64,000 nucleotides of DNA from Pelosinus fermentans DSM 17108. GTDB lineage: Bacteria > Bacillota > Negativicutes > DSM-13327. A program made the translations under genes and the position numbers. Below are positions 51,468 to 60,486 of this stretch, in pieces. Within the stretch, counting starts at the first letter, position 1. Each line of letters opens with the position of its first letter. Location: NCBI RefSeq assembly GCF_000271485.2, contig NZ_AKVN02000001.1, positions 1,740,001 through 1,804,000 of the forward strand. Reading direction: 5' to 3'. Below the pieces are notes generated by a model, which was not told where the DNA came from, searched no databases, and saw only the letters and a program-made list of their open reading frames with translations.

Positions 51468-53132
51468 ATGTTCTTGGGGCTTGATGTTGGTGGGACATTT
51501 ACAGATGGTGTAGTAGTAGCAGATGGGAAAGTAGTCAGTATGGTTAAGACTCCTACTACTAAGGAGAATCTATTGCAATGTATTTTGACAGTAGTAGATA
51601 AGATGGTGGAGGATACTGGCAGTAAGGCGTTTGAACGGATTGCATTATCCACGACAATTGTAACCAATGCAATAGTGGAAGGTAATATCGACCAGGTTGG
51701 CCTATGCATTATGCCAGGACCAGGGATGAATCTAAAGGATATTCTGCCAGTCGCACCTTATATCTTATCTGGTTATATTGACCATCGTGGCCGTGAAATG
51801 GCTCAGCCTAATAAAGAGGAAGTACTGAGTGCCTGTCGTCATTTTTCTTCTTGTGATGTATTTGTTGTTTCGGGGAAATTTGCTGTTCGTAATCCTTGTT
51901 TTGAATCAGCAGTGACGGATTGGATACAAGAGCAAGCCAGCCCTATGCATATTAGTGCAGGAGGAAAAGTTTCAGGTTCGCTTAATTTTTTAAGACGTAC
52001 TAATTCGGCTTATTATAATGGGGCTGTATGGCGGCATTTTAATGCTTTTGCTACGGCAGTAGAAGAAGCATTAAAGATGCGTGGGATTTATAGTCCTGTT
52101 TTTGTGTTAAAAGCAGACGGAGGTACACTGCCTTTATCAGTAGCCAGAAATTATCCTGTAGAGGCTATTTTTACTGGACCCGCTGCCAGTACTATTGGTA
52201 TTATGGGTATGAATGGAGATGCTGCCGTTTCTGGAATTTCTCTTGATATTGGGGGCACTACTACCGATATTGCATTGTGGCAAAAGGGAAGACCTGTTTT
52301 AGCAAAAGAAGGGGCAGCTGTTGCTGGACATAGAACTGGAGTTCAAGGATTTCGCCTTAAGTCTGTCGGAATCGGCGGTGATAGTTTGGTTTTCTGGGAG
52401 AACCATGTATTGAAGGTAGGACCGATGCGTCATGGCCCTGCTATGGCGGCAGGAGGTCCTAAGCCGACTGTGACTGATGCTATGGTAGCGGCGGGGTTCA
52501 TTGATTTTGGCGATCGTGCCTTAGCAGTAAAGGCAATGATGCTGCTTGCTTTACAAGGGCAAAGCCCAGAGGCGATGGCGAGTCAAGTAATAGATAAGGC
52601 AGTGGATGGCATTTGCCAGGCGATAGCCGATTTGCTGGACGAACAAGCTGCTGAACCTTTATATCATGTAGAAGAAATTGTTTGTGAAACAAAATTTGTA
52701 TTAGAAAATATAATTGGTGTAGGCGGCGGAGCGGCAGGTCTTGTACCTCTGGTTGCTAAAAAGCTGGGAATTAGCTATACACTTCCTGAGAATGGGAAGG
52801 TTGCTAATGCCTTTGGTGCGGCGGTAGCAAGGCCAACTATTGCTATTACTCTTCGTGCTGATACTGCAGAAGGACATTATACCGTTCCAGAATTAGGGAT
52901 CAAAAATAGACTGCCTCGAGGGAATTTTTCCTTACAAAATACTTATGAGTTAGCAGAAAAACATTTGGCAGAGTTAGCCCAGAGAAATAGTATTTCTGTC
53001 GGTGAAACGCAAATCGTACAATCAGAGGAATTTAATATGGTTCGTGGTTTTACTACAGTGGGAAAAATTATGACCTGCCGCTTGCAGGTAAAACCTGGCG
53101 TGCTGCAGTATGGTGAGGAGGAGTTATGTTGA
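51468..53132 (+). CDS. Hydantoinase/oxoprolinase (HyuA)-like ASKHA protein
   Basis: A 554-residue protein. N-terminal FLGLDVGGTFTDGVVV and the central ISLDIGGTTTDIALW are the nucleotide-binding marks of HyuA/oxoprolinase/acetone carboxylase A-type proteins; STTIVTNAIVEG and GVGGGAAGLVPLVA add to this. It is shorter than HyuA (about 680) and has no HyuB partner, so it is not an ordinary hydantoinase. It starts 1 nt after the ATPase gene and overlaps the next gene by 7 nt, which implies a joint function. Confidence 0.85.
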   Translation: MFLGLDVGGTFTDGVVVADGKVVSMVKTPTTKENLLQCILTVVDKMVEDTGSKAFERIALSTTIVTNAIVEGNIDQVGLCIMPGPGMNLKDILPVAPYILSGYIDHRGREMAQPNKEEVLSACRHFSSCDVFVVSGKFAVRNPCFESAVTDWIQEQASPMHISAGGKVSGSLNFLRRTNSAYYNGAVWRHFNAFATAVEEALKMRGIYSPVFVLKADGGTLPLSVARNYPVEAIFTGPAASTIGIMGMNGDAAVSGISLDIGGTTTDIALWQKGRPVLAKEGAAVAGHRTGVQGFRLKSVGIGGDSLVFWENHVLKVGPMRHGPAMAAGGPKPTVTDAMVAAGFIDFGDRALAVKAMMLLALQGQSPEAMASQVIDKAVDGICQAIADLLDEQAAEPLYHVEEIVCETKFVLENIIGVGGGAAGLVPLVAKKLGISYTLPENGKVANAFGAAVARPTIAITLRADTAEGHYTVPELGIKNRLPRGNFSLQNTYELAEKHLAELAQRNSISVGETQIVQSEEFNMVRGFTTVGKIMTCRLQVKPGVLQYGEEELC

Positions 53133-54445
53133 ATGCTCAAAAGTTAGGACTGGTATTTTTTCCAGCTTTTGACTGGGCGATTAGCCCAACTCATCCTGAG
53201 CGGGAGGAACGTTTGTTATATACCCGTGATCAGATTGTAGAAGAAGGACTGCTGGACATGCCAGCGATACGGGAATATAAGCCTAAAATCGCTAACCTTC
53301 AGGATCTTGAAAGAGTACATGTGGGAGTGCCTGATATAACATCTTTGATTACCAATGCTCATTTGGTGTCAGCAGGTGGAGCGATTGCAGCTGCTGATGC
53401 GGTAATGAAGAAGGAAGTACAGCGGGCTTTTGCCTTAGTACGCCCGCCAGGACATCATGCTATGCGCATCGTTCATGGGACTCGTGGATTTTGTACTATT
53501 AATATGGAAGCGATTATGGTCGAATATTTGCGCAGAACCTATGGCATTAATAAAGTTGCCATTGTTGATACAGATGTGCATCATGGTGATGGTACCCAAG
53601 ATATCTTTTATCATGATCCTGATACATTATTTATTTCCTTCCATCAGGATGGGCGGACCTTATATCCGGGGACTGGTTTTACCAATGAAATGGGCAGTCC
53701 TAATGCTCTTGGTACTACAGTAAACATACCTTTGCCGCCAGGAACGACAGACCGCGGTCTTCATGAAGTACTGGATCATCTGATTATGCCAATTTTGGGA
53801 GATTTTAAACCTGACATTATTATTAATTCTGCCGGACAGGATAATCATTATAGTGATCCTTTAGCGAATATGGCAATTACGGCACAGGGTTATGCACGAT
53901 TGGCTGATACACTAAAGGCGGATATTGCTGTATTGGAAGGCGGATATTCCATTGAAGATGCTTTGCCTTATATAAATGTAGGGATTGTATTAGCCATGGC
54001 AGGAATGGATTATAGTAAAGTTATTGAACCTAATATTGCAGATTGCCCTTCCCAAACTTCTTCTGTCACTCACTATATAAAAGATGTAATCAAGGAACGC
54101 CAAGATATGTGGGGGAGAAAAGAAAAGCTGCAGCGTGAAGCAATTATGAAGCATGGTGAATTCTGGCAGACAGAACGCAGTATCTATTATGATGATGTAG
54201 GTATTAATGAACAGCAGAAAGAAAGAGTACGCTTATGCCCTCATTGTTCTGGATATGTAACAATTGAAACGAAGGCGCGCAGTAGTCTTCATTATAAAAC
54301 AGCTTATATTGGTATGATTCCTCAGAAGGCTTGCCCGGTTTGTCTAAAAGCAGCTTATGATGTGGTACATGCAGCAAAGAAACAAGGTAATTATCAGCAC
54401 TATATGGTGCAAAATAAACAGAAAGATCGGCTGGAAAGATTATAA
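53126..54445 (+). CDS. Histone deacetylase-family amidohydrolase with C-terminal zinc ribbon
   Basis: A 439-residue protein. Residues about 1-310 form an HDAC/acetylpolyamine amidohydrolase domain: SPTHPEREERL, RPPGHHA, the zinc ligands DTDVHHGDG and GQDNHYSDPLANM, and LEGGY. The rest is unusual: a charged helix, then a zinc-ribbon-like pair CPHCSGY and CPVC about 40 residues apart. It overlaps the HyuA-like gene (ATGTTGA), so it is translated with it. Possible substrates are acetylated polyamines, acetoin-type compounds or acyl-lysines; none is proven. Confidence 0.88.
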   Translation: MLNAQKLGLVFFPAFDWAISPTHPEREERLLYTRDQIVEEGLLDMPAIREYKPKIANLQDLERVHVGVPDITSLITNAHLVSAGGAIAAADAVMKKEVQRAFALVRPPGHHAMRIVHGTRGFCTINMEAIMVEYLRRTYGINKVAIVDTDVHHGDGTQDIFYHDPDTLFISFHQDGRTLYPGTGFTNEMGSPNALGTTVNIPLPPGTTDRGLHEVLDHLIMPILGDFKPDIIINSAGQDNHYSDPLANMAITAQGYARLADTLKADIAVLEGGYSIEDALPYINVGIVLAMAGMDYSKVIEPNIADCPSQTSSVTHYIKDVIKERQDMWGRKEKLQREAIMKHGEFWQTERSIYYDDVGINEQQKERVRLCPHCSGYVTIETKARSSLHYKTAYIGMIPQKACPVCLKAAYDVVHAAKKQGNYQHYMVQNKQKDRLERL

Positions 54446-54468
54446 CAATGTGTATAAAATAGAACTAG

Positions 54469-54505
54469 TACCTCATCTGCGCTAAAACTATAGATATTTG
54501 AGGTA
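54469..54505 (+). repeat. Inverted repeat before rph
   Basis: TACCTCA at 54469 and TGAGGTA at 54499 can pair, 26 nt before the rph start. No T-run; possible weak terminator or leader element. Confidence 0.35.
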
Positions 54506-54531
54506 TATATATTGTAGGAGGAGTCGAATAG

Positions 54532-55275
54532 ATGAACCGACCAGATGGCCGAAAGGCTGATAAAATGCGTCCGTTAAAAATCACTCGTAATTATTTAAAA
54601 TATCCAGAGGGATCGGTGCTGATAGAAGTGGGCAATACGAAGGTAATATGTGCTGCCACAATTGAGGATAAAGTACCACATTTTATGAAGGGTTCAGGTG
54701 AAGGATGGATTACTGCTGAATATTCTTTGTTGCCTCGCTCTACGCAGGTGCGTAATATTCGTGAGTCTGCTAAAGGGAAAATAACAGGAAGGACTCATGA
54801 AATTCAGCGGCTAATTGGCAGAGCATTGCGGAGTGTGGTTGACTTAAGAGCATTAGGGGAAAAAACAATTTGGATTGATTGTGATGTTATACAAGCAGAT
54901 GGCGGTACTCGGACGGCTGCGATTACAGGAGCGTTTGTGGCCTTGGTCGATGCAGTTAATAGTATTTATACCAATCATGAAAAACCTTTCCCTGTAAAAG
55001 AGTTCTTAGCAGCGATTAGTATTGGTGTTGTAAAAGATACGGTGATTGCTGATTTGTGTTACGAAGAGGATTCGGCAGCAATTGTGGATATGAATGTTGT
55101 AATGACTGGGAGCGGCCAATTTGTAGAAGTGCAGGGAACAGGTGAAAAACGTCCTTTTAGTCGACAGGAGCTGAATGAAATGCTGGCTGTTGCAGAAAAA
55201 ATGGTAGGGGAATTAATTGATTATCAAAAAGATATTCTAGGACCTTTATCGTGGAAAATCGGACGTGAGCCATGA
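54532..55275 (+). CDS. rph: Ribonuclease PH
   Basis: A 247-residue phosphorolytic exoribonuclease that trims tRNA 3' ends. Visible family blocks: [64 protein letters not shown] and [26 protein letters not shown] precedes ATG. The gene overlaps rdgB by 4 nt (ATGA), and rdgB overlaps the phosphodiesterase gene, a common Firmicute arrangement. Confidence 0.96.
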   Translation: MNRPDGRKADKMRPLKITRNYLKYPEGSVLIEVGNTKVICAATIEDKVPHFMKGSGEGWITAEYSLLPRSTQVRNIRESAKGKITGRTHEIQRLIGRALRSVVDLRALGEKTIWIDCDVIQADGGTRTAAITGAFVALVDAVNSIYTNHEKPFPVKEFLAAISIGVVKDTVIADLCYEEDSAAIVDMNVVMTGSGQFVEVQGTGEKRPFSRQELNEMLAVAEKMVGELIDYQKDILGPLSWKIGREP

Positions 55276-55868
55276 AAGAATTAGTGGTAGCAACTACGAA
55301 TAAAGGGAAAGTTGCCGAGATTGCCTTAGCTTTGGCCGACTTACCTGTCAAAGTGTTAGATTTAAGTGATTTTGGTGATATTCCTGAGGCTGTGGAAGAT
55401 GGTGATAGCTTTATGGCAAATGCTCAGCTAAAAGCTAAACATTATGCCCACTATACGGGAAAGGCCTGTTTAGCGGATGATTCTGGGCTAGAAGTGGATG
55501 CATTAGGAGGCTTGCCAGGCATTTATTCTGCACGTTTTGCCGGGGAAAATGCTAATGATGCTGCAAATAATCAAAAATTGTTAGCAGAATTAGCAGGTGT
55601 TGTCCCTGAAAAGCGCACTGCTAGATTTCGTTGTGTTTTGGTACTTGCTGACATTGATGGGGCGATTATGACTGCTGATGGAGTAAAAGAAGGGATTATT
55701 GGTCAAGAACTGCGTGGTTTAGGCGGCTTTGGTTACGATCCATTGTTTTATATGCCTGAAATGGAGAAAACCATGGCTGAATGTTCAAAGCGTGAAAAAA
55801 ATGAAATTAGCCATAGAGGGCAAGCACTGAAGATTATGAGCAAGATACTGGGAGAGTATTTAAAATGA
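55272..55868 (+). CDS. rdgB: XTP/dITP diphosphatase (HAM1/RdgB)
   Basis: A 198-residue nucleotide house-cleaning enzyme that removes ITP, dITP and XTP. Start [13 protein letters not shown], then [23 protein letters not shown] (split here), [13 protein letters not shown] and the end block [18 protein letters not shown] are all family signatures. Translationally coupled on both sides by ATGA overlaps. Confidence 0.95.
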   Translation: MKELVVATTNKGKVAEIALALADLPVKVLDLSDFGDIPEAVEDGDSFMANAQLKAKHYAHYTGKACLADDSGLEVDALGGLPGIYSARFAGENANDAANNQKLLAELAGVVPEKRTARFRCVLVLADIDGAIMTADGVKEGIIGQELRGLGGFGYDPLFYMPEMEKTMAECSKREKNEISHRGQALKIMSKILGEYLK

Positions 55869-56341
55869 AAATAGGGGTCATGAGTGATACCCATGGCGAC
55901 CATGCGGCTGTCAGGCAAGGGATAAAAGCAGCAGGTTCTATGGATATGTGGCTGCATGCAGGAGACTATAGCCAAGATGCAAGCTATTTGGCTAAGTTAG
56001 TGAATGTTCCTGTTTTTGCAGCGAGAGGAAATTGTGATGGCCAGGCAGCTGCTAAAATTGATGAATTTATAGAGGTGTCTGGTAAAAAAATATGGATAAC
56101 CCATGGACATCGTTATGGTGTAAAGCAAGGTGTCAGTCAATTGGTGGAATGGGGCAGGCATTATGAGGTGGACATTGTAATTTATGGACATACGCATATC
56201 CCGGATAGCCACTGGGAAGAAAATTTACTTATTTTCAATCCGGGCAGTGCTGCTGAACCACGCTCTGGATATGGTAGCTGTGGTATTTTAAACATAAATC
56301 CTGAAGGGAAAATAACAGGAGAGATTCTTACATTTGAGTAA
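55865..56341 (+). CDS. YfcE/MJ0936-type metallophosphoesterase
   Basis: A 158-residue calcineurin-like phosphodiesterase: GVMSDTHGD (first metal site), HAGDYS, RGNCDG, ITHGHRYG and YGHTHIPD in order. Members hydrolyse model phosphodiesters; the natural substrate is uncertain. Last gene of the rph-rdgB unit, followed by a terminator. Confidence 0.92.
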   Translation: MKIGVMSDTHGDHAAVRQGIKAAGSMDMWLHAGDYSQDASYLAKLVNVPVFAARGNCDGQAAAKIDEFIEVSGKKIWITHGHRYGVKQGVSQLVEWGRHYEVDIVIYGHTHIPDSHWEENLLIFNPGSAAEPRSGYGSCGILNINPEGKITGEILTFE

Positions 56342-56362
56342 GAAAGTAAAATAAGAATATAG

Positions 56363-56404
56363 AATGAGGGTCTGCTCTACATCTTGTGTAGAACAGACCC
56401 TCAT
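56363..56404. terminator. Bidirectional terminator between convergent units
   Basis: AATGAGGGTCTG and inner TCTAC pair with GTAGA and CAGACCCTCATT. It separates the rph unit from the convergent symporter gene. Confidence 0.85.
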
Positions 56405-56436
56405 TACGATAAAAGGTGCTTAGTTTAATGGTTTAC

Positions 56437-57687
56437 TCAATCATAATTCTTGGTATAAGCGACTTTTAATACTTCATCTGGCAATTCATTTTCCCAACGC
56501 GCTACAACTACAGCAGCCACGCAGTTACCGATCAAATTGCAAGCTGTACGAGCCATATCAAGGATACGGTCAACTTCAAGGATAATACCAATGCCTTCTA
56601 CGGGCAAACCGAAGGCTGCTGCGGTACCGGCAATAACAATCAAGGAAGCGCCAGGCACTGCTGCAATACCTTTTGTAGACATCATTAATGTCACAAGCAT
56701 AATCAATTGAGTTTCGATTGGGAAGGGGATATTATAAACCTGAGCGATAAAGATAACAGCTAAAGCACTATACAGTGTGGAACCATCTAAGTTAAATGTG
56801 TAACCCGTCGGCAGCACGAAAGTAACGATATGCTTTGGAACGCCAAACTGCTCTAATTTTTCCATTGCAATTGGCAATGCTGCTTCGCTGGAGGCAGTGG
56901 AGAAAGCAATCAAGATCGGCTCTTTTATAGCTCTTAAGAGCTGGAAGAAATTCATACGGATAATTAATGAAGCACAGGCTAATAACAACACAATAAAAAG
57001 TACTAATGCAAAATACAAGGAACCGATCAGCTTGGCTAGAGGAATTAGCATACCCAAACCGAATTTGCCTACTGTGTAGGAAATGAGGGCAAAAACACCA
57101 ATAGGAGCTAGTTTCATGACATACCAAGTAAATTTGAACATGATTTCAGCAACGCTGATTGCTAATGTAACGGTTGGTTTTCCTTTTTCTCCCATAGCAG
57201 CTGCTGCTACACCGAAGAAAGTAGAGAATAAAATGATTTGCAGCATATCGCCGCGTCCCATGGCATCTACCACGTTGGTAGGTACAATGTTAACGATCAT
57301 TTGCGTCATATCAATGGTCTTTGTGGCTGCTGCTGCTGCGGAACTCACATCAGTACCTGTTGCGATTGCGACACCTGCACCAGGCTGGAATATATTTGCG
57401 ACAGCCAATCCAACGAAGAGAGCCAACGTTGTAGCGACTTCAAACCAAATAATTGCTTTGGCGCCTAAACGGCCTAGTTTTTTAAAGTCACCAGTACCTG
57501 CAATACCCATAATTAATGAACTGAAAATTAAAGGTACCACAATCATTTTAATCATACGGATAAATGTATCACCGACAGGCTTTAATGCTTGTCCATAGAC
57601 TGGGAAGATATAACCGAACACAACACCTAGAATAAGAGCAATAAAAATTTGAGTTGTCAGGCCTATTCCCTTTTTTCCTTTTTCCAT
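56437..57687 (-). CDS. Dicarboxylate/amino acid:cation symporter (GltP/DctA family)
   Basis: A 416-residue DAACS transporter. The re-entrant loop HP1 motif is ASSEAALPIAME, TM7 carries PTGYTFNLDGSTLY, HP2 is STKGIAAVPGAS, and TM8 carries RILDMARTACNLIGN, whose Asp and Arg bind acidic amino acids; Arg here favours glutamate/aspartate or C4-dicarboxylates. AGGAGGATTCGTTT precedes ATG. It is divergent from the GlnK/GlnL-like genes, its probable regulators. Confidence 0.9.
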   Translation of the reverse strand: MEKGKKGIGLTTQIFIALILGVVFGYIFPVYGQALKPVGDTFIRMIKMIVVPLIFSSLIMGIAGTGDFKKLGRLGAKAIIWFEVATTLALFVGLAVANIFQPGAGVAIATGTDVSSAAAAATKTIDMTQMIVNIVPTNVVDAMGRGDMLQIILFSTFFGVAAAAMGEKGKPTVTLAISVAEIMFKFTWYVMKLAPIGVFALISYTVGKFGLGMLIPLAKLIGSLYFALVLFIVLLLACASLIIRMNFFQLLRAIKEPILIAFSTASSEAALPIAMEKLEQFGVPKHIVTFVLPTGYTFNLDGSTLYSALAVIFIAQVYNIPFPIETQLIMLVTLMMSTKGIAAVPGASLIVIAGTAAAFGLPVEGIGIILEVDRILDMARTACNLIGNCVAAVVVARWENELPDEVLKVAYTKNYD

Positions 57688-57734
57688 AAACGAATCCTCC
57701 TATAAATTTTTGATTACTTGGAAACACCAAGAGA

Positions 57735-57768
57735 TAAAGTAATCAAGATATTGCCTTGATTACCTTTA
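57735..57768 (-). promoter_or_regulatory. Inverted repeat in the symporter upstream region
   Basis: TAAAGTAATCAAG pairs with CTTGATTACCTTTA around ATATTGC, 48 nt before the symporter start. Next to it is TACTGCACTGCACAGTA. Either may be an operator for the adjacent two-component system. Nothing else is recognised in the gap 57688-58005. Confidence 0.4.
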
Positions 57769-58005
57769 CTGCACTGCACAGTAAAGAGAAAATATTTTTA
57801 ATGATGAAATACTTTCTTCTCCTAGTATAGAATGTAACCATCTGCTAAACTACAGAAAACAACTGAAAAAAATTATTATGCAATTCAGAATTATATAAGA
57901 ATAGCTTTTTGGTGCGATGAGGATTATAATATTGTATGTCGAATTTTGCATTTGCAATGAGCGGCTAAATCGTTCACAAAAGGAGGGAGTTTTCTGTTAT
58001 CTATT

Positions 58006-59358
58006 TTGCTAAAAAAAGTGCATGATGTTTTTAGGGGTATACAAGATTTATTTCATAAATATAAATCTCTTATCAATACAATATTGCTTGTTTCCTTAAC
58101 TGGTATCGTATATATTTATCCTTTTGGCAGCTATTTTCGTTTTACCCTAGCGATTGTGCTGTTAATTGTCTTTTTATTATATTTTGAGCAGTTTCCCATT
58201 TTATCTGGTACAATCTTGACAGGAGCAGTAATTGTATTTTTCCGTACGACAACGGATTTTTTAATAAGCGGTCATGATTATAGGACTGCCATCATGTATA
58301 ACTTACCTTCTCTGGCATATTATATCTCTTTTGCTGTACTCTTTTACTTATTTTCCATTCGAAAGTACAAAGATCACATATTGGTTCTTATTCTCTTATT
58401 GAGTGTGGTTGATATCCTAAGTAATATGGTCGAACTTTTTTGCCGTTCCGAATTGATTGGTGCAAAATTTGCAGTGGTTTTTCCAAGTATTGTAGTCGTG
58501 GCTATTGTACGGGCTTGTTTAGCTTTTGTTGGGTATTATGCGTTAAAGCAATATCAATCCTTTATTCTTGCCAATGATCAGGCAAAGCGCTATATCGAGC
58601 AAACTCTTATGGTTGCTAAATTGAAAAGCGAGTTATTTTATCTGGAAAAATCCTCTCAGGATATCGAAAATGTTATGGAGAAGGCCTATTGGCTTTATAA
58701 GCAATTAAATTCTAAGGTACAATTCGATAGAGAGCACGAACATTTGCCTGCAGAGAATGCTCTTGCAGTTGCAAGAGAAATACATGAGATAAAAAAAGAT
58801 TACTATCGAGTCATTACAGGAATTGAAAATATTCTTAGACCCTCAAGCAGGGCTCAAAAGATAAAGCTATCAGAAATACTGTTTATCATTGAACAAAATA
58901 CAATACGGTACTTGAATGTAATTGATAAAAAAATTGATATAACCTATGAGTTAGCAGATGATTTTCTTACAGATAAGCATTATACCCTGGTATCCATATT
59001 AGATAATCTCATTATGAACTCAATTGAGGCCTGTGGTGATGATGGAATTATTAAGGTAATTGAAACCAGCTCCAATGACACTCTATATTTTTCTGTGGAA
59101 GATAATGGGGTTGGTATTGATGAACAAGAATTTGAACTCATTTTTAATCCTGGTTATTCTACAAAATTTTCGCCCCGTACTGGTAAAATTTCAACAGGAC
59201 TAGGTTTGGCCCATGTGAAAAATTACATTGAGTTATTAGGCGGAACTATTCGTGTGGAATCGCAGCCTGATGTATGTACTCGGTTTTTAATCGCGTTACC
59301 TCGCTCGGGCGTACTGATTTCTAACAAAGGTGCTGATTTTTCTGTACCTTACTCTTAA
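58006..59358 (+). CDS. glnK: Sensor histidine kinase, GlnK (YcbA)-like
   Basis: A 450-residue membrane kinase. The first about 190 residues hold six hydrophobic helices (TILLVSLTGIVYIY, FTLAIVLLIVFLLYF and others) with no periplasmic domain. The phosphoacceptor region is VAREIHEIKKDYYRVITGIENI, broken at His; the ATPase part has NLIMNSIEAC, VEDNGVGID and GLGLAHVKNYIELLGG. The His box matches the DcuS/GlnK class. AAAGGAGGGAG is 17 nt before TTG 58006 and 6 nt before an in-frame CTG at 57994, so the start is unclear. Partner: the next gene. Confidence 0.88.
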   Translation: MLKKVHDVFRGIQDLFHKYKSLINTILLVSLTGIVYIYPFGSYFRFTLAIVLLIVFLLYFEQFPILSGTILTGAVIVFFRTTTDFLISGHDYRTAIMYNLPSLAYYISFAVLFYLFSIRKYKDHILVLILLLSVVDILSNMVELFCRSELIGAKFAVVFPSIVVVAIVRACLAFVGYYALKQYQSFILANDQAKRYIEQTLMVAKLKSELFYLEKSSQDIENVMEKAYWLYKQLNSKVQFDREHEHLPAENALAVAREIHEIKKDYYRVITGIENILRPSSRAQKIKLSEILFIIEQNTIRYLNVIDKKIDITYELADDFLTDKHYTLVSILDNLIMNSIEACGDDGIIKVIETSSNDTLYFSVEDNGVGIDEQEFELIFNPGYSTKFSPRTGKISTGLGLAHVKNYIELLGGTIRVESQPDVCTRFLIALPRSGVLISNKGADFSVPYS

Positions 59359-59418
59359 TGATATATATTGGAGTAAACGATTTATAATAAAGTATTTTTA
59401 TAAGAAAGTGGTGCTAAT

Positions 59419-60279
59419 ATGTCGTTACGTTTTGTGATTGTTGATGATGATCTTGTAATTTGTAGAATTCTACAAAAAATTATTGAGCAAAATCAATTAG
59501 GTACTGTTGTTGAGCAATGCAATGACGGCTTAAAGGGTGAGAGGATCATTCGGGAATATCAGCCGGACATTGCATTGGTTGATTTGTTACTGCCAGGTCA
59601 AGATGGAGTGGAACTTATTGAAAAGGTGTCTGCTGCAGCGACCAATACTTCATTTATCATGGTTTCTCAAGCCACGAGCGAACAATTAATTACGAAAGCT
59701 TATGAAGCCGGTATTGAGTTTTTTATTCATAAACCCATTAATGTCTTAGAAACGGTATCTGTAATCAATAAAGTGCAGGAACATCGTAAGTTGAAACAAA
59801 TTATGTCTTTGATGCATCAAACCATTTCCCAATATCCTCATGTCCGTCCTGCTGTTGAGGAAGGACCGAAAAATCTGCAGAAGACTCGCATTTACAAAGT
59901 CTTTTCTGATTTAGGAATTATTGGTGAGGCAGGTGTAAAAGACATTTATCGAATGGTACAGCTAATTCTGAAGAAAGGTACAGAAAGTAAGTCTTATCAG
60001 TTATGTGATATTTATCAGCAAATGTCAGAAGGAATGGAGCAGGATGCCAAGGCAATTGAGCAGCGAGTGCGTCGTGCTACAACGAAAAGCTTGCACAATC
60101 TTGCCAATTTAGGGATTGATGATTATTACAATGAAATCTTTCAGTCCCATAGTTCTTCATTGTTTGATTTTAAAGAAGTACGCCAGGAGATGAATTTTAT
60201 TTTGGGAAAAAGCCAATATCGAGGAAAAATCAATGTCAAAAAATTCATTGAAGGGCTATTATTTATTGCAGAGGTCTGA
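59419..60279 (+). CDS. glnL: Response regulator, GlnL (YcbB)-like
   Basis: A 286-residue response regulator. The receiver has VIVDDD, phosphoacceptor Asp55 (LVDLLLPG) and Lys105 (FIHKP). The C-terminal half is the YcbB-type output domain (YKVFSDLGIIGEAGVKDIY, EQRVRRATTKSLHNLANLG), as in Bacillus GlnL, which activates glutaminase and glutamine transport genes. Here it lies between a divergent acidic-amino-acid symporter and an asparaginase gene, so those are likely targets. AAGTGGTG precedes ATG. Confidence 0.9.
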   Translation: MSLRFVIVDDDLVICRILQKIIEQNQLGTVVEQCNDGLKGERIIREYQPDIALVDLLLPGQDGVELIEKVSAAATNTSFIMVSQATSEQLITKAYEAGIEFFIHKPINVLETVSVINKVQEHRKLKQIMSLMHQTISQYPHVRPAVEEGPKNLQKTRIYKVFSDLGIIGEAGVKDIYRMVQLILKKGTESKSYQLCDIYQQMSEGMEQDAKAIEQRVRRATTKSLHNLANLGIDDYYNEIFQSHSSSLFDFKEVRQEMNFILGKSQYRGKINVKKFIEGLLFIAEV

Positions 60280-60294
60280 TGGATAAGATGGTAA

Positions 60295-60330
60295 GTGGGT
60301 GCTACAACATAGGAGGTTGTAGCACCCCAC
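60295..60330 (+). terminator. Hairpin after the response regulator
   Basis: GTGGGTGCTACAAC pairs with GTTGTAGCACCCCAC (one slip). It separates the two-component genes from the asparaginase gene; the T-run is weak. Confidence 0.65.
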
Positions 60331-60486
60331 ACTATTTATCAGAGGATATATGCTAAAATTAGTAGTTTATTGAATATTCTTAATCTTTTGAGTATGTTGC
60401 GGTTTTTAGAAAGGATTTTGGATAGAGCTATACGAAGTAGCATCTTGATTGTCTTATGATGATCAAATTTTATAAGGGGTGGTATT

